A DNA stretch of 64,000 bases, taken from the NCBI RefSeq assembly GCF_003589595.1, contig NW_020654080.1, forward strand, positions 1,636,639 through 1,700,638. The letters run 5' to 3'. Below, in pieces: positions 32,043 through 43,014 of the stretch. This DNA comes from Hyposmocoma kahamanoa (lineage: Eukaryota > Arthropoda > Insecta > Lepidoptera > Cosmopterigidae). The stretch's first letter is position 1; each line of letters starts with the position of its first letter. The notes beneath the pieces were generated by a model. It ran no database searches, was not told the origin of the DNA, and was given only the letters and a program-made list of their open reading frames with translations. The translations under genes were made by a program, and so were the position numbers.

Positions 32043-33424
32043 GTACAAGTCTCTGTGTCCTTGCTTCTGCATTGTAATATTTATTTCATGTCTTGTTGGT
32101 TGTCCTAAAAATAAACAAATTTCAAATTTACATAAGTTGTTACATGTACTTCGTATTAACCGCTCACGCGATACATGCAGCCGTAGACGCATACCATACC
32201 TAGAGGTGCCAGTGATGATTTTATACCGATTTATCGGATATCGAAGTTATAATAAGTAAAAGAACTAATATTAATTGCTATTTCGGTAACTACTCTAGCT
32301 AACCATAAAGTTTTTAATGCCTGGGTCTGTCATTTAAAAAAATAAACAACTTCAAAAATACGTCACGACAATCGTGTGTGTTTTGGGCTGGTGATTTCGG
32401 TTTTTATTTGTTGAAAACATTTTATATATTTTTTATATTTAAGTTTACCCTGAATATATATATATATAATATGTTTATAAACTATACTTCAAGGAGTAAT
32501 TTCATGGTAAACGTTAGAACCACTCAAACGGAATATTATCATATTTATCCAAGTACACCAAAAATTTCATTAGTGCTTTTTAAGTGCAGGATTTGCGGTG
32601 TATTACTACATTTTATTTAAGATGTTTTTGTTGGTAGTACGGAGGGTATTTATTTAGCAATGCAGAATAATAATTTTTATTTATAAAAACTTGTATTTCA
32701 ACTGAATGCTTTTCTATTTTGCGAAACCAAATAACCGCCATTTTGCGGTAGGAGGAGCGCATCGCGTGAACGGTTAACTTTATGACGTGTGATAAAAGCA
32801 CCTGTTATGTGTAATTATGATTAGGGTCCACATAAAAATCAGAGTCACAGCCTTTTCTACGTTGTGACATTAGCTGAGTAGATCCCTATACATACGCCAC
32901 AGCCGTGCCCGCACACATGTCGTTTATTCAAATTGAGTTGACAGTTTAAAATTTGATATCATTGCTGCTTTGTTTTTTGTTCTTTTATTATTTGTTTTTC
33001 TTTTTGTATATTTTGTGTTGTGGCGCTGTAATAAATTAATACCATTCTGTTCTATTACATTGCTTTATTATATCAAAAGTACGTATTATCATTTTTAAAC
33101 GCCAAAAAAACATGAATGTATCAACTCCCGAACATCTCGTTTGAGACCAATCTATACACATTCTCAACGTCTCTGATTAATTGCAACACATTAGAACCGG
33201 GTGACGGCTAAATAGTACCGAAAATATAAAAATAAAATCAAAAAGATTAATAAAATAAAGACGTCATTGATAATCTGAAGATAAATAAGGAATTATCAGT
33301 GATCGGATAAGGGCGCATTCACAAGCCGCTTGATAAATCGACGACATTTATTCGTAGGCGATTGTATCAAAATATTTTAGTCGATCTTAGTGGATAAGTG
33401 TCAAGATTGTAATAGCGGGCTTAG
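32043..33424. other. 1.4 kb AT-rich DNA, nothing recognised
   Basis: No repeat family. CCGCCATTTTGCGG near 32736 is a small palindromic motif. Frames of 60-80 codons are not called. Confidence 0.4.
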
Positions 33425-33744
33425 GTGCCTGCCCTGGGAGACTCCTTCGTTGGTCAGGTCGTGTAGATTGGCGGTTCGAACGCTGAGTTTTTTATTTTAT
33501 TATAAAATCTTACATTTTGAGAAGAAAAAGCCGAGGTTCACCATAAATGACGTATAGAGATAAAAATAAAGATACCGTCTGTTAGTCTTTTGGCCGGTCA
33601 TATATACAGACGGGCGTCAAAAAAGGCCGTAATATAGGTGGTCAAGACTAAGTTACGAAAAACAGAGCAGTCCTAGCCAAATCGAGACGATTCTGAGTCG
33701 CTGTTTAAGTTGAATAAATAAATAATTGTAATTTTTTTATGAAA

Positions 33745-33780
33745 AAGAAACCGACCAGAAAGTTCGTTAATTTCACGAAC
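33745..33780. mobile_element. MITE end fragment (8692 family)
   Basis: AAACCGACCAGAAAGTTCG resembles the MITE left end. Confidence 0.3.
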
Positions 33781-33784
33781 ATTA

Positions 33785-33885
33785 ATGTATGGCCTACCTT
33801 GCAAGTATTTCTCTCGTTCCGGGAATCGAACCTGGGACCTTTAGGTGGCAGCCCAGTATGGTAACCATTTGGCCACGGAGGTTGT
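33785..33885 (-). mobile_element. Family B SINE head fragment
   Basis: On the minus strand: CCTCCGTGGCCAAATGG, GGTTCGATTCCCGGAACG and GAGAAATACTTG. The body is missing. Confidence 0.8.
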
Positions 33886-34271
33886 GGCTGTAATTACTTT
33901 AATTTTATTTACTTATTTTTATACGTCACAGGCAGGTTACTCTTAGACTTAGACTCCACTCCACCGTTGGAATCCAAACCTAGAATAGTGTTAATACGAT
34001 TACCGCCCACCTCCACACTGCATGTTATTACATGTACAGACATTTACAAATGAACGTTAACTTAATTTCTAAGTTAACGTTCATTTGTGGATGTCTAGTT
34101 GCTTCTCGATAATGGTGAAGAAAAACGTCCTGATTAAACCTGCATATCGAAGATAATTCACAATACTTGGAAGACTTGAGAAAATGCGCGGCGTAAACCT
34201 TAAAAGAGAACCATGTATAAGCAGTGAGATGTATGTATATTGGATTGATGATATTGATGATAACAATTGTC
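33886..34271. other. Penelope upstream region with an 18-bp hairpin
   Basis: Perfect inverted arms ACAAATGAACGTTAACTT at 34046-34063 and 34071-34088 with a 7-base loop. Otherwise AT-rich. Frames on the minus strand here are not credible. Confidence 0.5.
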
Positions 34272-34562
34272 GATCGTATGAAGGAACACATTCGAGCAGT
34301 AAAAAACAATGATGCACAGAAGTCGGCTATAGCACAACATCTCACACAGACTGACACTAACCACTGGATTGAGTAGCATAGCCCCCAGGCACTCTCGACA
34401 GAACGTCACTACATACCACGGTTGGTACGAGAAGCCATCGAGATCACGAAGTACAAAACATTTAACCGTGATGATGGTTTTGACAATGGTAACGCCACAA
34501 CAAATCGCGATGAAGGTAGTCGTCGACAGCGCAAGAGGGTAGACAGATATGTCTGCTCTTAA
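34272..34562 (+). pseudogene. Penelope-like element, GIY-YIG endonuclease C-terminal part
   Basis: One frame reads KEHIRAVKNND, SAIAQHL, then a TAG (34374-34376), then RHYIPRLVREAIEITK and FNRDDGF before the stop at 34560-34562. This order, a basic helix with xAIAxHL, an RLVREAIEI block whose Glu is the likely metal ligand, and an NRDDG block, is that of the GIY-YIG nuclease at the C-terminus of Penelope-like retroelement proteins. The GIY and YIG strands and the reverse transcriptase are missing upstream. The in-frame stop and truncation show it is dead. Terminal-repeat sequence follows directly. Confidence 0.7.
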
Positions 34563-34690
34563 AGCTGTCATCTGCCGCCGTCCAGTCAACCCGTGACCAT
34601 GGAGCGTGCAACCGTTCCGAAATATCGGGAACATAAAAAGGAGTCATACCGTGGTAAGAAATCTGATACTAGTGATAATCATTTACAAAA
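34563..34690 (+). mobile_element. Penelope-like 3' terminal segment
   Basis: GTCAACCCGTGACCATGGAG, GTTCCGAAATATCGGGAAC (a near-palindrome) and GGTAAGAAATCTGATACTAG follow the endonuclease remnant. The same run is found inverted in 27301-27458. Confidence 0.65.
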
Positions 34691-35134
34691 ACTATTTAAA
34701 ATTCCAACAATATACTTGTCAATAATTAAAACCAAATTCAAAGAAATACACTTAATGATACAGAATAGAGAGATTAAATGTATGAACAATGGAGAACCAA
34801 TTTTCAATGATAATCTCTTTGTATTCATGTCCCAGAGCGGATTATTCTTTTTGAGAAATAATCCATCAGTAGCAAGCAGTGCGGTGAACTGATTAGTCCT
34901 AATCCGATTAAGTTTGTTCTAAATATAATAACGTGGGGTTTTTTAAAGAGTTTAGTGATGAAGCAATTCATGTTGTCAGTTATATAGATATAATGAGTGT
35001 GGTTATTTACTGTGGTTAAGACTTAATGTGTTATTTAATCGAAAACTTTGAACACATTTACATTTTTTAAATGCAAACCGGTCAACCGGTAGACTTGTCA
35101 TCAAAGTCGGGTGCCATACATATCACCCACATTA
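34691..35134. other. AT-rich stretch, nothing recognised
   Basis: A frame of 99 codons (34593-34892) begins in the Penelope tail and is not credible. Confidence 0.4.
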
Positions 35135-35205
35135 GCGCAAGAACGTAGTGAATGCTATAAACCATGGAAAGCCTATACCCTGCAGTAGGCGAACTTGGTT
35201 TGTGG
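35135..35205 (-). mobile_element. Family C end fragment
   Basis: AACCATGGAAAGCCTATACC, CCTGCAGTAGGCG and TGGATGATGATGC resemble the family C terminus. Confidence 0.45.
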
Positions 35206-35333
35206 ATGATGATGCATTACTGAAAAATGTTGCAAATAGTTTCGGGTTAATTAAAAATAAGCCTAAATAATACAAACAATATTTTAGATTCGTAAATAAA
35301 CTTAATTTCCAAAATGTAGCAATCGCGAAAACC

Positions 35334-35469
35334 TAGTAGCAGTAGAGCTCCTTGTCAAACAATTCGTCATAAAAAGCACTGCCACACCTTACCACTTTCT
35401 ACCGCCAAGTAGTAATGTCAGTGAGCATTATTGTGTTCCGGTTTTGAAGGGTAAGGGTGCTGTCAGGGT
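35334..35469 (+). mobile_element. Family A 5' half
   Basis: TAGTAGCAGTAGAGCTCCTT, TTACCACTTTCTACCGCCAA and TTTTGAAGGGTAAGGGTGCT, then it breaks off. The tail half is absent. Confidence 0.8.
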
Positions 35470-35640
35470 GGGTCATTATGAATAAAAAAAAATTTGAGTA
35501 GAACCCTCTAACGGGATACCGATACCACGTACGGCATCCATCGAACGAGCTTCTATCGCCGGGTGGGTATGTGGAGGAGGGTCTCACATTACCCGTGGCG
35601 GGGTATGCGTTATACGTTTTCCTGTATATAAAAAAAAAAC
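35470..35640. other. GC-richer unassigned segment
   Basis: Contains CCCTCTAACGGGATACCGAT and ATTACCCGTGGCGGGGTATG. Probably part of an unrecognised repeat. Confidence 0.3.
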
Positions 35641-36878
35641 CTCCTCGTATAATAATTTTTGTGGTATTTATTATTATTTATGAAAGCAACGCGTACGATT
35701 AAATACGTTCCAGTATTCTACACTTCTACTTTTCAATTTTCGAATAATATTTTTTTTATTAATGCAGTTTTTAACTGCTCGTCTGCAACCTCCAAATTCC
35801 GTCCAGTATTCCACGCAAAATTGAATAAAACTAACGGAGGCCATTATCTAAATGAATAATTTAGCTGAGACTGCGCTAATAATGGAGCAATAAGTCTGGA
35901 TTATCAATACTTAGATAGCCTAAGATTGCGTAGGGCTAAAGGCCAAGATGTGTGTGGGGAAAATGACTTTATGAATGGAGGGAAGTATTTGTGATGTTTT
36001 CAAATCACTTTTTAATAAAATATAGAATAATGGTGGTAATTTATTTAATGGATACAAAATACAAGTATCAATTATAATAATCACATTCTATGAAGCAGAC
36101 GTTTGTAGACCAAATCAAGAATGTTCTTGAAAGTCTGGATTGCGTAGTGAGAAGAATAACTGGACTTGTGTAAAAAGATCGATGAATGCATGTGAAGGAA
36201 AAAGGTTTGCGTGGACCGCGTTAAGCAGCGATGGTGTCTCTGTCTACCCTATTGGGAATGTACAGGTATGATATCTATGTACTTGCTCGTAAATAGTATG
36301 ATTGCATGGTGGTAAACTTGACTATTGATATATATATGACTATTGATAATGCCCCAAATAAAACCCTCGGGCCTTTTTTCTTCCCATTATAGCCATGGTC
36401 AGTAAGGGTTTTTTTTATTTGCAGCACGGCGTACTTTTCCTTGAGATTACTTAATTTCAACATTAAAACATTTACTTAAAATGCCATATAAACAGAAATT
36501 CAATTGCAATTGAGCCACATATTACTTATATACTTATTATTAAGAATTACTTATAATTTTATTGATTTTAATTATTTTCTGTATAAATATTTATCAAATT
36601 TTTTTACCACATGGCTGTATGCGTCTTTGATTTTTTTGTATTTTTTTGTTGCATTTTAGTTCGAGTTGTGTTATCTATGGAAGAATGCTAGCTGGCCATT
36701 TGTTGATAAACAAAAACCTTTGTTTTGTGAACCATATTTATTCATACAAGAAATAAACATTGTATTTATTTCCTCGCAAATATGATGAAAAACATTGTAT
36801 GTATCACGGGCGGTAAAAAAAAACACAAAATTCGAGTTTTTTAAGATTTCATTAGACCCTCGTTAGTAATTTCTTATT

Positions 36879-36879
<1 letters not shown>
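35641..36879. other. 1.2 kb AT-rich DNA, nothing recognised
   Basis: No repeat family or exon recognised. Confidence 0.4.

Positions 36880-36908
<29 letters not shown>
36880..36908 (+). repeat. (GATA)n microsatellite
   Basis: About seven uninterrupted TAGA/GATA units. Confidence 0.95.
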
Positions 36909-36909
<1 letters not shown>

Positions 36910-37235
36910 CACGTTTATTCAGCACAAATACAAACAGAAACAAAACATTTACAATCACTTCACAGAGTATAACATAAAAGCACATAGAACATTCATTATT
37001 AATTTTATACACATTTATACAAAACACATATTGCGAGAAAAACAAATACTGTGAGAAAAACAAACAAATACTATAACAACTGACAAAATTTTGATGTACT
37101 TATGACTACAGTTTGTGCTGAAATGGCCCTGACTCAGCATAAATATTGTAGACCGAGAGAAGTCAAACAGTGCTGGTTTTCTGCCAGTACCATATGGTGA
37201 GCGATCGCAGCCCAGTAAGCCATGCCACCAAAGTG

Positions 37236-37263
37236 CATCACACGCATATATATATGCGTGTGA

Positions 37264-37300
<37 letters not shown>
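37236..37300. repeat. 30-bp perfect palindrome joined to (TA)n
   Basis: 37236-37250 is the exact inverse of 37251-37265 (ends CATCACACGC and GCGTGTGATG), immediately followed by about 17 TA units to 37300. A natural cruciform and slippage site. Confidence 0.9.
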
Positions 37301-37303
<3 letters not shown>

Positions 37304-38079
37304 AACTCTAAATACTATACATATATATATCAAGCAAAAGTGTAAGTAATGAAGGTAAGCAATATAAATAATAATGTAAGTTTACAAACATAAATTAAAT
37401 TGTAACAATAGCCACCAAATATGAGTATGTATAGATACAGAAATTTAGGTTTACAGGTATCAAACGCATTGATTATGGAAATATCTATGTAGCGAGGCAC
37501 ATCTGCTCTGACACATGCGTATATATTCATATTACAAATAAATAAATTATACAATGGAAAATAAAACTGTGTGTGTGATATATGAGTGTTATTTATCTAA
37601 TATATTATTATACGAGTTTATAACACATACATATTAGCACTAATAACGATCCTCCTTCTTCAAAAAATCTACGTTGGAAATTGTACTTTATATCATTTAC
37701 ATAATCTAGTTTGCAGCTTAGGAATGTGTTACTTTATATAGCATAACTAGCGACACACGTACACCGCCACTCTCTGATCCGTAATGCGAAAGTTCGCTTT
37801 CAAAGACAGACTTATACAAGGAAAACTAAACAGTTTTATTTACGTATATATATTGTACTGTAAACTATACTGTATAAAATAGATATTATATATTTGTAAT
37901 ATTTATATATACATAGGCTGCAAAGTTGTTGTTTGTATTGAAACCTGATTGAGTGAAGTTGTCTACTAAGATTGAACCACGAGGGAAACGAGTGGGTCAG
38001 TAATAGAATCCTGAACGTAACGAGGATTTCAAGGCACCAGACGCAAAACACCTTTACTGCCGAGCGAAATACACAACTT
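37301..38079. other. AT-rich stretch, nothing recognised
   Basis: No repeat family or exon recognised. Confidence 0.4.
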
Positions 38080-38303
38080 TTCACCTCACTATAGCGAGGA
38101 AAATGGTAGATGAAAGAAAAACAGTTGAACTATAACAAATCAGTTTTAATAAACAAATCGCGTAGTTGAACGTGTTACTACGTTTTTTTTTCATTGCAAG
38201 AAAAGTTAGGTGCAGCACAGTCTATTATCAAGTTCGAATTTCAAAAACCTTTTCCACGCTAGCGTGGAAAACACGCTTTTGCGCGCATATATAGTGAGGT
38301 GAA
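38080..38303. mobile_element. Short inverted-repeat element
   Basis: TTCACCTCACTATA at 38080-38093 is exactly inverted at 38290-38303. The interior holds a 22-bp perfect palindrome (38250-38271, centre CACGCTAGCGTG). No coding capacity. Target duplication not resolved. Confidence 0.55.
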
Positions 38304-38964
38304 CACAAAATTAAAAGCTCACTTTCTTAATGTTTCATATTTGATCATAGCGTTTTCGAGCAGTGTCATGAGCATGATGTCAGAGCATCATCAACGTGGT
38401 GTCAACTGTGCAACAATGTCACACATAAGTGCGACTCTTCTTTTGCCTGGCCTTATTCCCATTTATTTGGGGTCAGCCCTTGTGGTCACTCTTCTCCAAG
38501 ACGGTCTGTCCTGCATCGTCTGTGGTCTTAAATGATGCTCTCGCAGATCTTTATTAATAACCACTTAACTCGACTCTCTAGCAATTTTTCCGGGATAGGC
38601 CTCTCTTGAAAACTGCCTTTGATGTGGATGTTTTTGACGTGGTCTAATCTTGTAAGTAATTTTATATGCGACTGCGCAATAAATTTAGATTTTGTTACTA
38701 CAAACAATTCGTCCATCTAAATTACCAAGGCGGAAATTCCCAAATGACTGGGCCAATAATTAATAATAAAGCAACAATAATGATTAAACTCGTATTATTA
38801 CAGATAATAATTGACTCAAAAGAAACCGAAATGCTTTGTAATTGTGTATTTAATAGTTATGTAGTTGTATTAACAATTATTTAAATGATCTATTTGTGGT
38901 TAATTGTAAGGTAATCAAAATAGTAACAATGTACGTATAATACGAGTCAATTTATAATTTTTTT
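38304..38964. other. AT-rich stretch, nothing recognised
   Basis: CTGGCCTTATTCCCATTTAT near 38449 may be a repeat scrap. Frames of 60-80 codons are not called. Confidence 0.35.
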
Positions 38965-39110
38965 ATTAAAAAACAAAACCGACGCCAAAAGTTTGCTAAA
39001 CGGTTTTTTTATTGGAATTACACCTATTTGCCAGGTTTATTGAAATCGGTTAAAGGAATTCATTCCCTAGTTTACCACCCTTAGAGGTGGAATATTGAGA
39101 ACCTCCTCCT
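38965..39110. mobile_element. MITE fragment (8692 family)
   Basis: AAAACCGACGCCAAAAGTTT left end, TTATTGAAATCGGTTAAAGG and ACCACCCTTAGAGGTGGAAT. The right end is missing where a family A copy begins. Confidence 0.5.
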
Positions 39111-39117
39111 TTTGTTT

Positions 39118-39333
39118 ATGATACCAAGTGCCCCTCACTTGAACAAGTCGCGCGCCTGGTGGTAGGCGTCACGTCTTTCCATAACAGTTGCAGTGCCATT
39201 CGGAGTTTAAATCACAAAGATCACTCTGAGATATAAATTGACAAGTCTCACATTACTGCTTGGCGGCAGAAATATGTAAGGTTGCAGTACTTCGCTGGAC
39301 GGACGCTTTCCTGAAAGCGGCTACTGCATCAAA
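39118..39333 (-). mobile_element. Family A copy with deletions
   Basis: GGTGGTAGGCGTCACG, CATAACAGTTGCAGTGCC, CTTGGCGGCAGAAATATGTA. The region between AAAGATC and CTCTGAGATATAA is shortened. Confidence 0.8.
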
Positions 39334-39429
39334 GTACTGGAACAATTTCCCAATAGCGATTAGATAATTCAGATCTGATTTCACCTTTAAAACTAAACAC
39401 AAAATGTATCTTTATCTACGGAAGTACAG

Positions 39430-39608
39430 TACGTTCTGAGGGGCAGTAGCACTGCGCCCATCACTAATTTGGCTCTAATTTGACTGGCTCTCTTACCGTT
39501 CAAAATCTGAACACAGTAATGCTGACATTACTGCTTGGCGTCAGAAATAGGTAAGGTGTCGGTACTACCCTAGACGAACTCTTTCACAAGGAGCTTTATA
39601 GCTACTAA
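39430..39608 (-). mobile_element. Family A copy, tail missing
   Basis: CTGAGGGGCAGTAGCACTGC, TACTGCTTGGCGTCAGAAAT and CTTTCACAAGGAGCTTTATA. Confidence 0.85.
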
Positions 39609-40577
39609 AAGGTATGTATTACATGGCACCACAGGGTTTCGAACCATCAACCTCTCAATTAACAAGTGCGTAAAACAAATTACGTACATAATTATCCTGA
39701 ACCTTAGAACTGGTATAGAACAAAAACTCGAACCACATACGGATATCCTACAATCCGAAGTAAAAGACCTATTGTGCACCGGTCAAGGCGTGCCCCGATT
39801 CTCACCGCTCACAATCGGCGACTGTACATTGTGTGTCTTTTTATCGCGACTGTACTATACGTTTGGGTTGTATAATTGTTCGTAATACTGAGTTTGGTCT
39901 GATAGTGATATTATGTGTTGCGGTTAAAGTTTGAATGATGGTTACGAGGACAAATGTCGAGATACTATATGATTACTTATTATGAAGAAGTAATCCGTTC
40001 AGTTCCATTTTTTTTTAGTTGACCAGCACACTGCTACACAGAGTTCGATTTCTTACCAGAAATCGAGCCCCGGACCTTCTTAACAAGCCTATAGAATTAA
40101 GCTTTGCGCTATTGAAGTCGTCAGTATTACCAGGGTACTGTTGAAAATGATCATCCTACGATCCTACTTGCGATTTCGGCGAATATAATGTAACTGTTGT
40201 TTATATATTAATATGATAATGATTACTGCTAATATCATAAATAAAAATATACCCAATCTGGGAATGAAGGAATTTCCCCGCCGTGAAACTTTGTTGGCAA
40301 CACAATGAATTTTGACCACTCAATTATTTACATGGTCAAGTCAAATTACAGGTTTTTTTAGCCGTTAATTGAATTATTTTTATTATTGCCTTTGTTTATG
40401 TTTTGTTAATAATAATTGCCTTAGAACGTAATTAAATAATAGACAATATAATTGTTTGACTTAAAGCTACCATCTGCGCATTGTATTAATTTATATATTT
40501 GCTTGAACAGCAAAAGAAGAAAATGTCAAGAAATTTGCAGGTTTGAAAAACATCTCGACCCTAGGAAGGTCTTGTCG
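39609..40577. other. AT-rich stretch with tRNA-like scraps
   Basis: Reverse box-B-like motifs lie at about 39637 (GGTTTCGAACCATCA) and 40060 (AATCGAGCCCCGGACC). Neither gives a tRNA fold. Confidence 0.35.
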
Positions 40578-40772
40578 AACGTGCATTTGGAAAATATTAC
40601 ATGAGAGCGATTTAAAATATTTTTTTAAGAAAAAAATCATAACTTATTTTATTTGTTATATGGAAATTTGAAACTGTAGAATTCCATATAAGAAAAAAAA
40701 ATTGTGTTCTGATTTTTTTCTTTAAAAAAATACTTTAGATCGCTCTCCTATCATATTTTTCATATGCACGTT
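40578..40772. mobile_element. 195-bp hairpin (foldback) element
   Basis: Two arms of about 64 bp (40578-40641 and 40709-40772) are inverted with about 80-85 per cent identity by eye, including GAGAGCGAT and TATTTTTTTAA. A smaller inner pair (ATATGGAA and TTCCATAT) brings the symmetry close to the centre. No coding content. Confidence 0.7.
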
Positions 40773-40817
40773 AGAGGTTTTACTTTTCCAGCATCGATAT
40801 AAATCTTTTATTAACTG

Positions 40818-40975
40818 CCTTCATCACTGAACGGTTACCATGCTGGTATGCCACGCAGCGGTCTCAGGTTCGATTCCCGGGTCGGGAGAAATATTTGCAT
40901 AACCTACATTTATTTCTGTCGTGAGTTTAGGTGTAATTTGTGGCGGCATAGTAAACGGTCGGCCACGGAGGCAGT
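40818..40975 (+). mobile_element. Family B SINE with an inverted second head
   Basis: The plus-strand copy has ACTGAACGGTTACCATGCTG, GGTTCGATTCCCGGGTC and GTGTAATTTGTGG. It then joins a reverse-complement head (GGCATAGTAAACGG, TCGGCCACGGAGGCAG) instead of its own 3' end. The result is a head-to-head structure. Confidence 0.75.
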
Positions 40976-41534
40976 TTCGTAAATGTATCGTATAAACATG
41001 TATTGTGAATATATGTACAGCAGTAGCTTTTTAAAAGTCACCATTATAATTCCTAATAGAGCTTCGATTGCACTAACTGTGACCTATGTCAGAGACCAAA
41101 CCTATTAACTATAAATTGTGCTAAACAACACTTAAACGTGTTGATGATCGCTCACCATATTTGGATATAAGCAGCGTGCTTTACCTGACCTGGGATTCGA
41201 ACCTGCGACCTCGGTCAGGGCGGCGAGGTAGGCCACACGTAGCGCTAATAAATGGAGTTTAGATTAGAAGCATTTATTTAAGACCTGATATTGGGTTTCA
41301 ACAAGGTTCATTTTGCCGTTAATCTTTGTAAGAAGACTGTAGAGTAAGGCGACTTGTTTTTAATTTTATTTATTTATTGACCACAACACATAACGGTACA
41401 AAAGGTGGACATAATTCATTCTCTACTAGTAAATTTTTGAGGAAAACGAATTTCACGAACGCATTTTTGCCACTATAGGAGTTATTACTGACATAAAGAT
41501 TGAACAGTCCCACGTCTTTCTAAATTAGTTTTGA
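40976..41534. other. Unassigned stretch with a tRNA-like scrap
   Basis: CTGACCTGGGATTCGAACCT at about 41187 is box-B-like on the minus strand, followed by a CGGCGAGGTAGGCCACACG block. Probably a SINE remnant. Confidence 0.35.
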
Positions 41535-42080
41535 TTATAACGACCGTCTTTACAGGCGCTTAGGGTATGCGAGAAGGGCACCATAATACCTGTGTGGGCA
41601 CGGGAACCTTCAAAGTTATAATTCTGGCCTCAAATCAATCAGTGTACAGGGTTGTCACAGACCGTTGTTACTGACTTCATCCGGTTCTCAAAAGACAACT
41701 GCGTCGGGTGAGCCGCCTCGGGTGCACGTACAGCACCCTCACTATTTTCCAGATAGGTACCGGAGACAACTAACGGCGAATGAACGGCGTCTCTCCAGTT
41801 TCCAAATTCCTACGCGGGACCGGAAGATGTCTAGCTAGATGATGAGCTGGGTTAGTGCCGGAGATGCCAAGTAGCAGTGTCCTGCGACAATGTCCGGACA
41901 TAGCCATCTACCGGGGCAGGCGAACGTGTTCGTCCCTGCAGCTAACCACAAACCCCGGCGAGTCCATATCCAAGTAAGATCCGCCAGAGACGCCCGTGAA
42001 GACGTATAACTAGCGGAAGGCTTGGCTCGGAAGCCCGTCGTACTTGTCTTGCTGTCAAGCCCGTAGTCAGTAGATAGGGA
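41535..42080. mobile_element. Family D block, GC-richer
   Basis: Starts like 6845-6990 (TTAGGGTATGCGAGAAGGGC) and continues as GC-richer DNA with no AT decay (GGGTGAGCCGCCTCGGGTGC, GGAGACAACTAACGGCGAAT). Frames on the minus strand (for example 41835-42104) show no domain I recognise. Likely a repeat of LINE or SINE origin. Confidence 0.45.
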
Positions 42081-42124
42081 CAATATAATATAAAGATGGA
42101 ACAAACATAAACAGTATCATTAAC

Positions 42125-42312
42125 TCATTGATACGTCCCAGTGTTGGAGACAGGTCTCCTTTTTTTCCGAGGGTTGTGAATCTCCTTCCACGTGCAAGTT
42201 TCATTATGATGTTTTCCTTCGCCGAAAAGCTGATGAAATTCAAATTAAATTTTGCACATAAATTCTGAGAAACTTACAGGTGCGAGTCTGGATTCGAACC
42301 CACGGCGGTCTA
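42125..42312 (+). mobile_element. Family C copy
   Basis: TCCCAGTGTTGGAGACAGGT, GATGTTTTCCTTCGCCGAAA, AAATTTTGCACATAAATTCT and GGATTCGAACCCACGGC. Confidence 0.75.
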
Positions 42313-42324
42313 AATATCCAAAAT

Positions 42325-42670
42325 GTAAATCATCTTTATTTTATAGGTGAGAAAATTACACTTGAAATATTCATATTAAATAAACTCTACTAATCATTCG
42401 TAATGCAGAATCCACTAAGAAGAATGAGCAAAAAGCTCTAGGGGTTGCTCTTTCTTAACAAACATTTACAATATATACATTTCAAGAATATCTGAAGGAG
42501 CTGAACGGGTCACTACTACGGATTTTCGACAAAAGTTTTTACATATAACATTTGTAAAATTTTTATTTCACTATAGTTTTATAACTCGTAAATATCAAAT
42601 TCCGGTGTCTTATTATAGAAGCGTATACATTGCCCCTTAAATGAATTAGTAACTATGGATCTATGTCGTT
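42325..42670 (-). mobile_element. LINE-alpha 3' end (decayed)
   Basis: ATCTTTATTTTATAGGTGAG, AAGAATGAGCAAAAAGCTCT, AGGGGTTGCTCTTTC and GAAGCGTATACATTGCCCCT match 61000-61360. It follows family C closely. No open frame remains. Confidence 0.8.
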
Positions 42671-42936
42671 GACTGTACCGGAATGCTGAATTATACCTGA
42701 CATAGTACGATGCCGTGAGTTAGTGTGTTGTGTATTAAATATTTATTATCATACAACTTATGAGATACGTATGGGGCTTAAGTCGACTTAGCTTCACTAT
42801 GGGCTAAATAATTATCGGATGGAGTGAATAATAGGTATCATGGAAGCCATCGGCTTACTGCGTGAGGCGTTTGATGCTGGCTGGAGATGTACACCTAGTT
42901 AATTACAATAAGCTGTGCTTTATGTACTGTAGCGCT
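42671..42936. other. Unassigned stretch
   Basis: Nothing recognised. A 20-codon frame near 42840 (Met-Glu-Ala-Ile-Gly-Leu-Leu) is too short to call. Confidence 0.3.
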
Positions 42937-43014
42937 TCAGGGATGTTCGCAGAGGCGCGGGTGCACTTGTTTGGTGCGGAGGATGCGGCCCAGCGCCAAC
43001 AGCATCTTGACCAT
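42937..43014 (-). CDS. Possible short coding exon (25 codons), unidentified
   Basis: Minus-strand frame beginning MVKMLLALGRILRTK and ending LCEHP plus stop. About four-fifths of third positions are G or C, in a genome where intergenic DNA is strongly AT-rich. That bias is the mark of conserved coding sequence, not of random frames. Upstream in frame there are only eight more codons before a stop. No splice acceptor is convincing and I do not recognise the peptide. It could be a terminal exon, a retroposed fragment or part of an old GC-rich repeat. Confidence 0.15.
   Translation of the reverse strand: MVKMLLALGRILRTKQVHPRLCEHP

Noticed and set aside
34028..34647. Minus-strand frames of up to 144 codons over the Penelope region
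   Set aside because: They are antisense shadows. The informative frame is on the plus strand and contains a stop.
34563..34690. Hammerhead ribozyme in the Penelope tail
   Set aside because: CGAAA is present, but I cannot find the CTGANGA core at a workable distance. CTGATAC does not fit.
41835..42104. 89-codon minus frame in the family D block as a host exon
   Set aside because: The block starts with sequence shared with 6845-6990, so it is repeat-derived.
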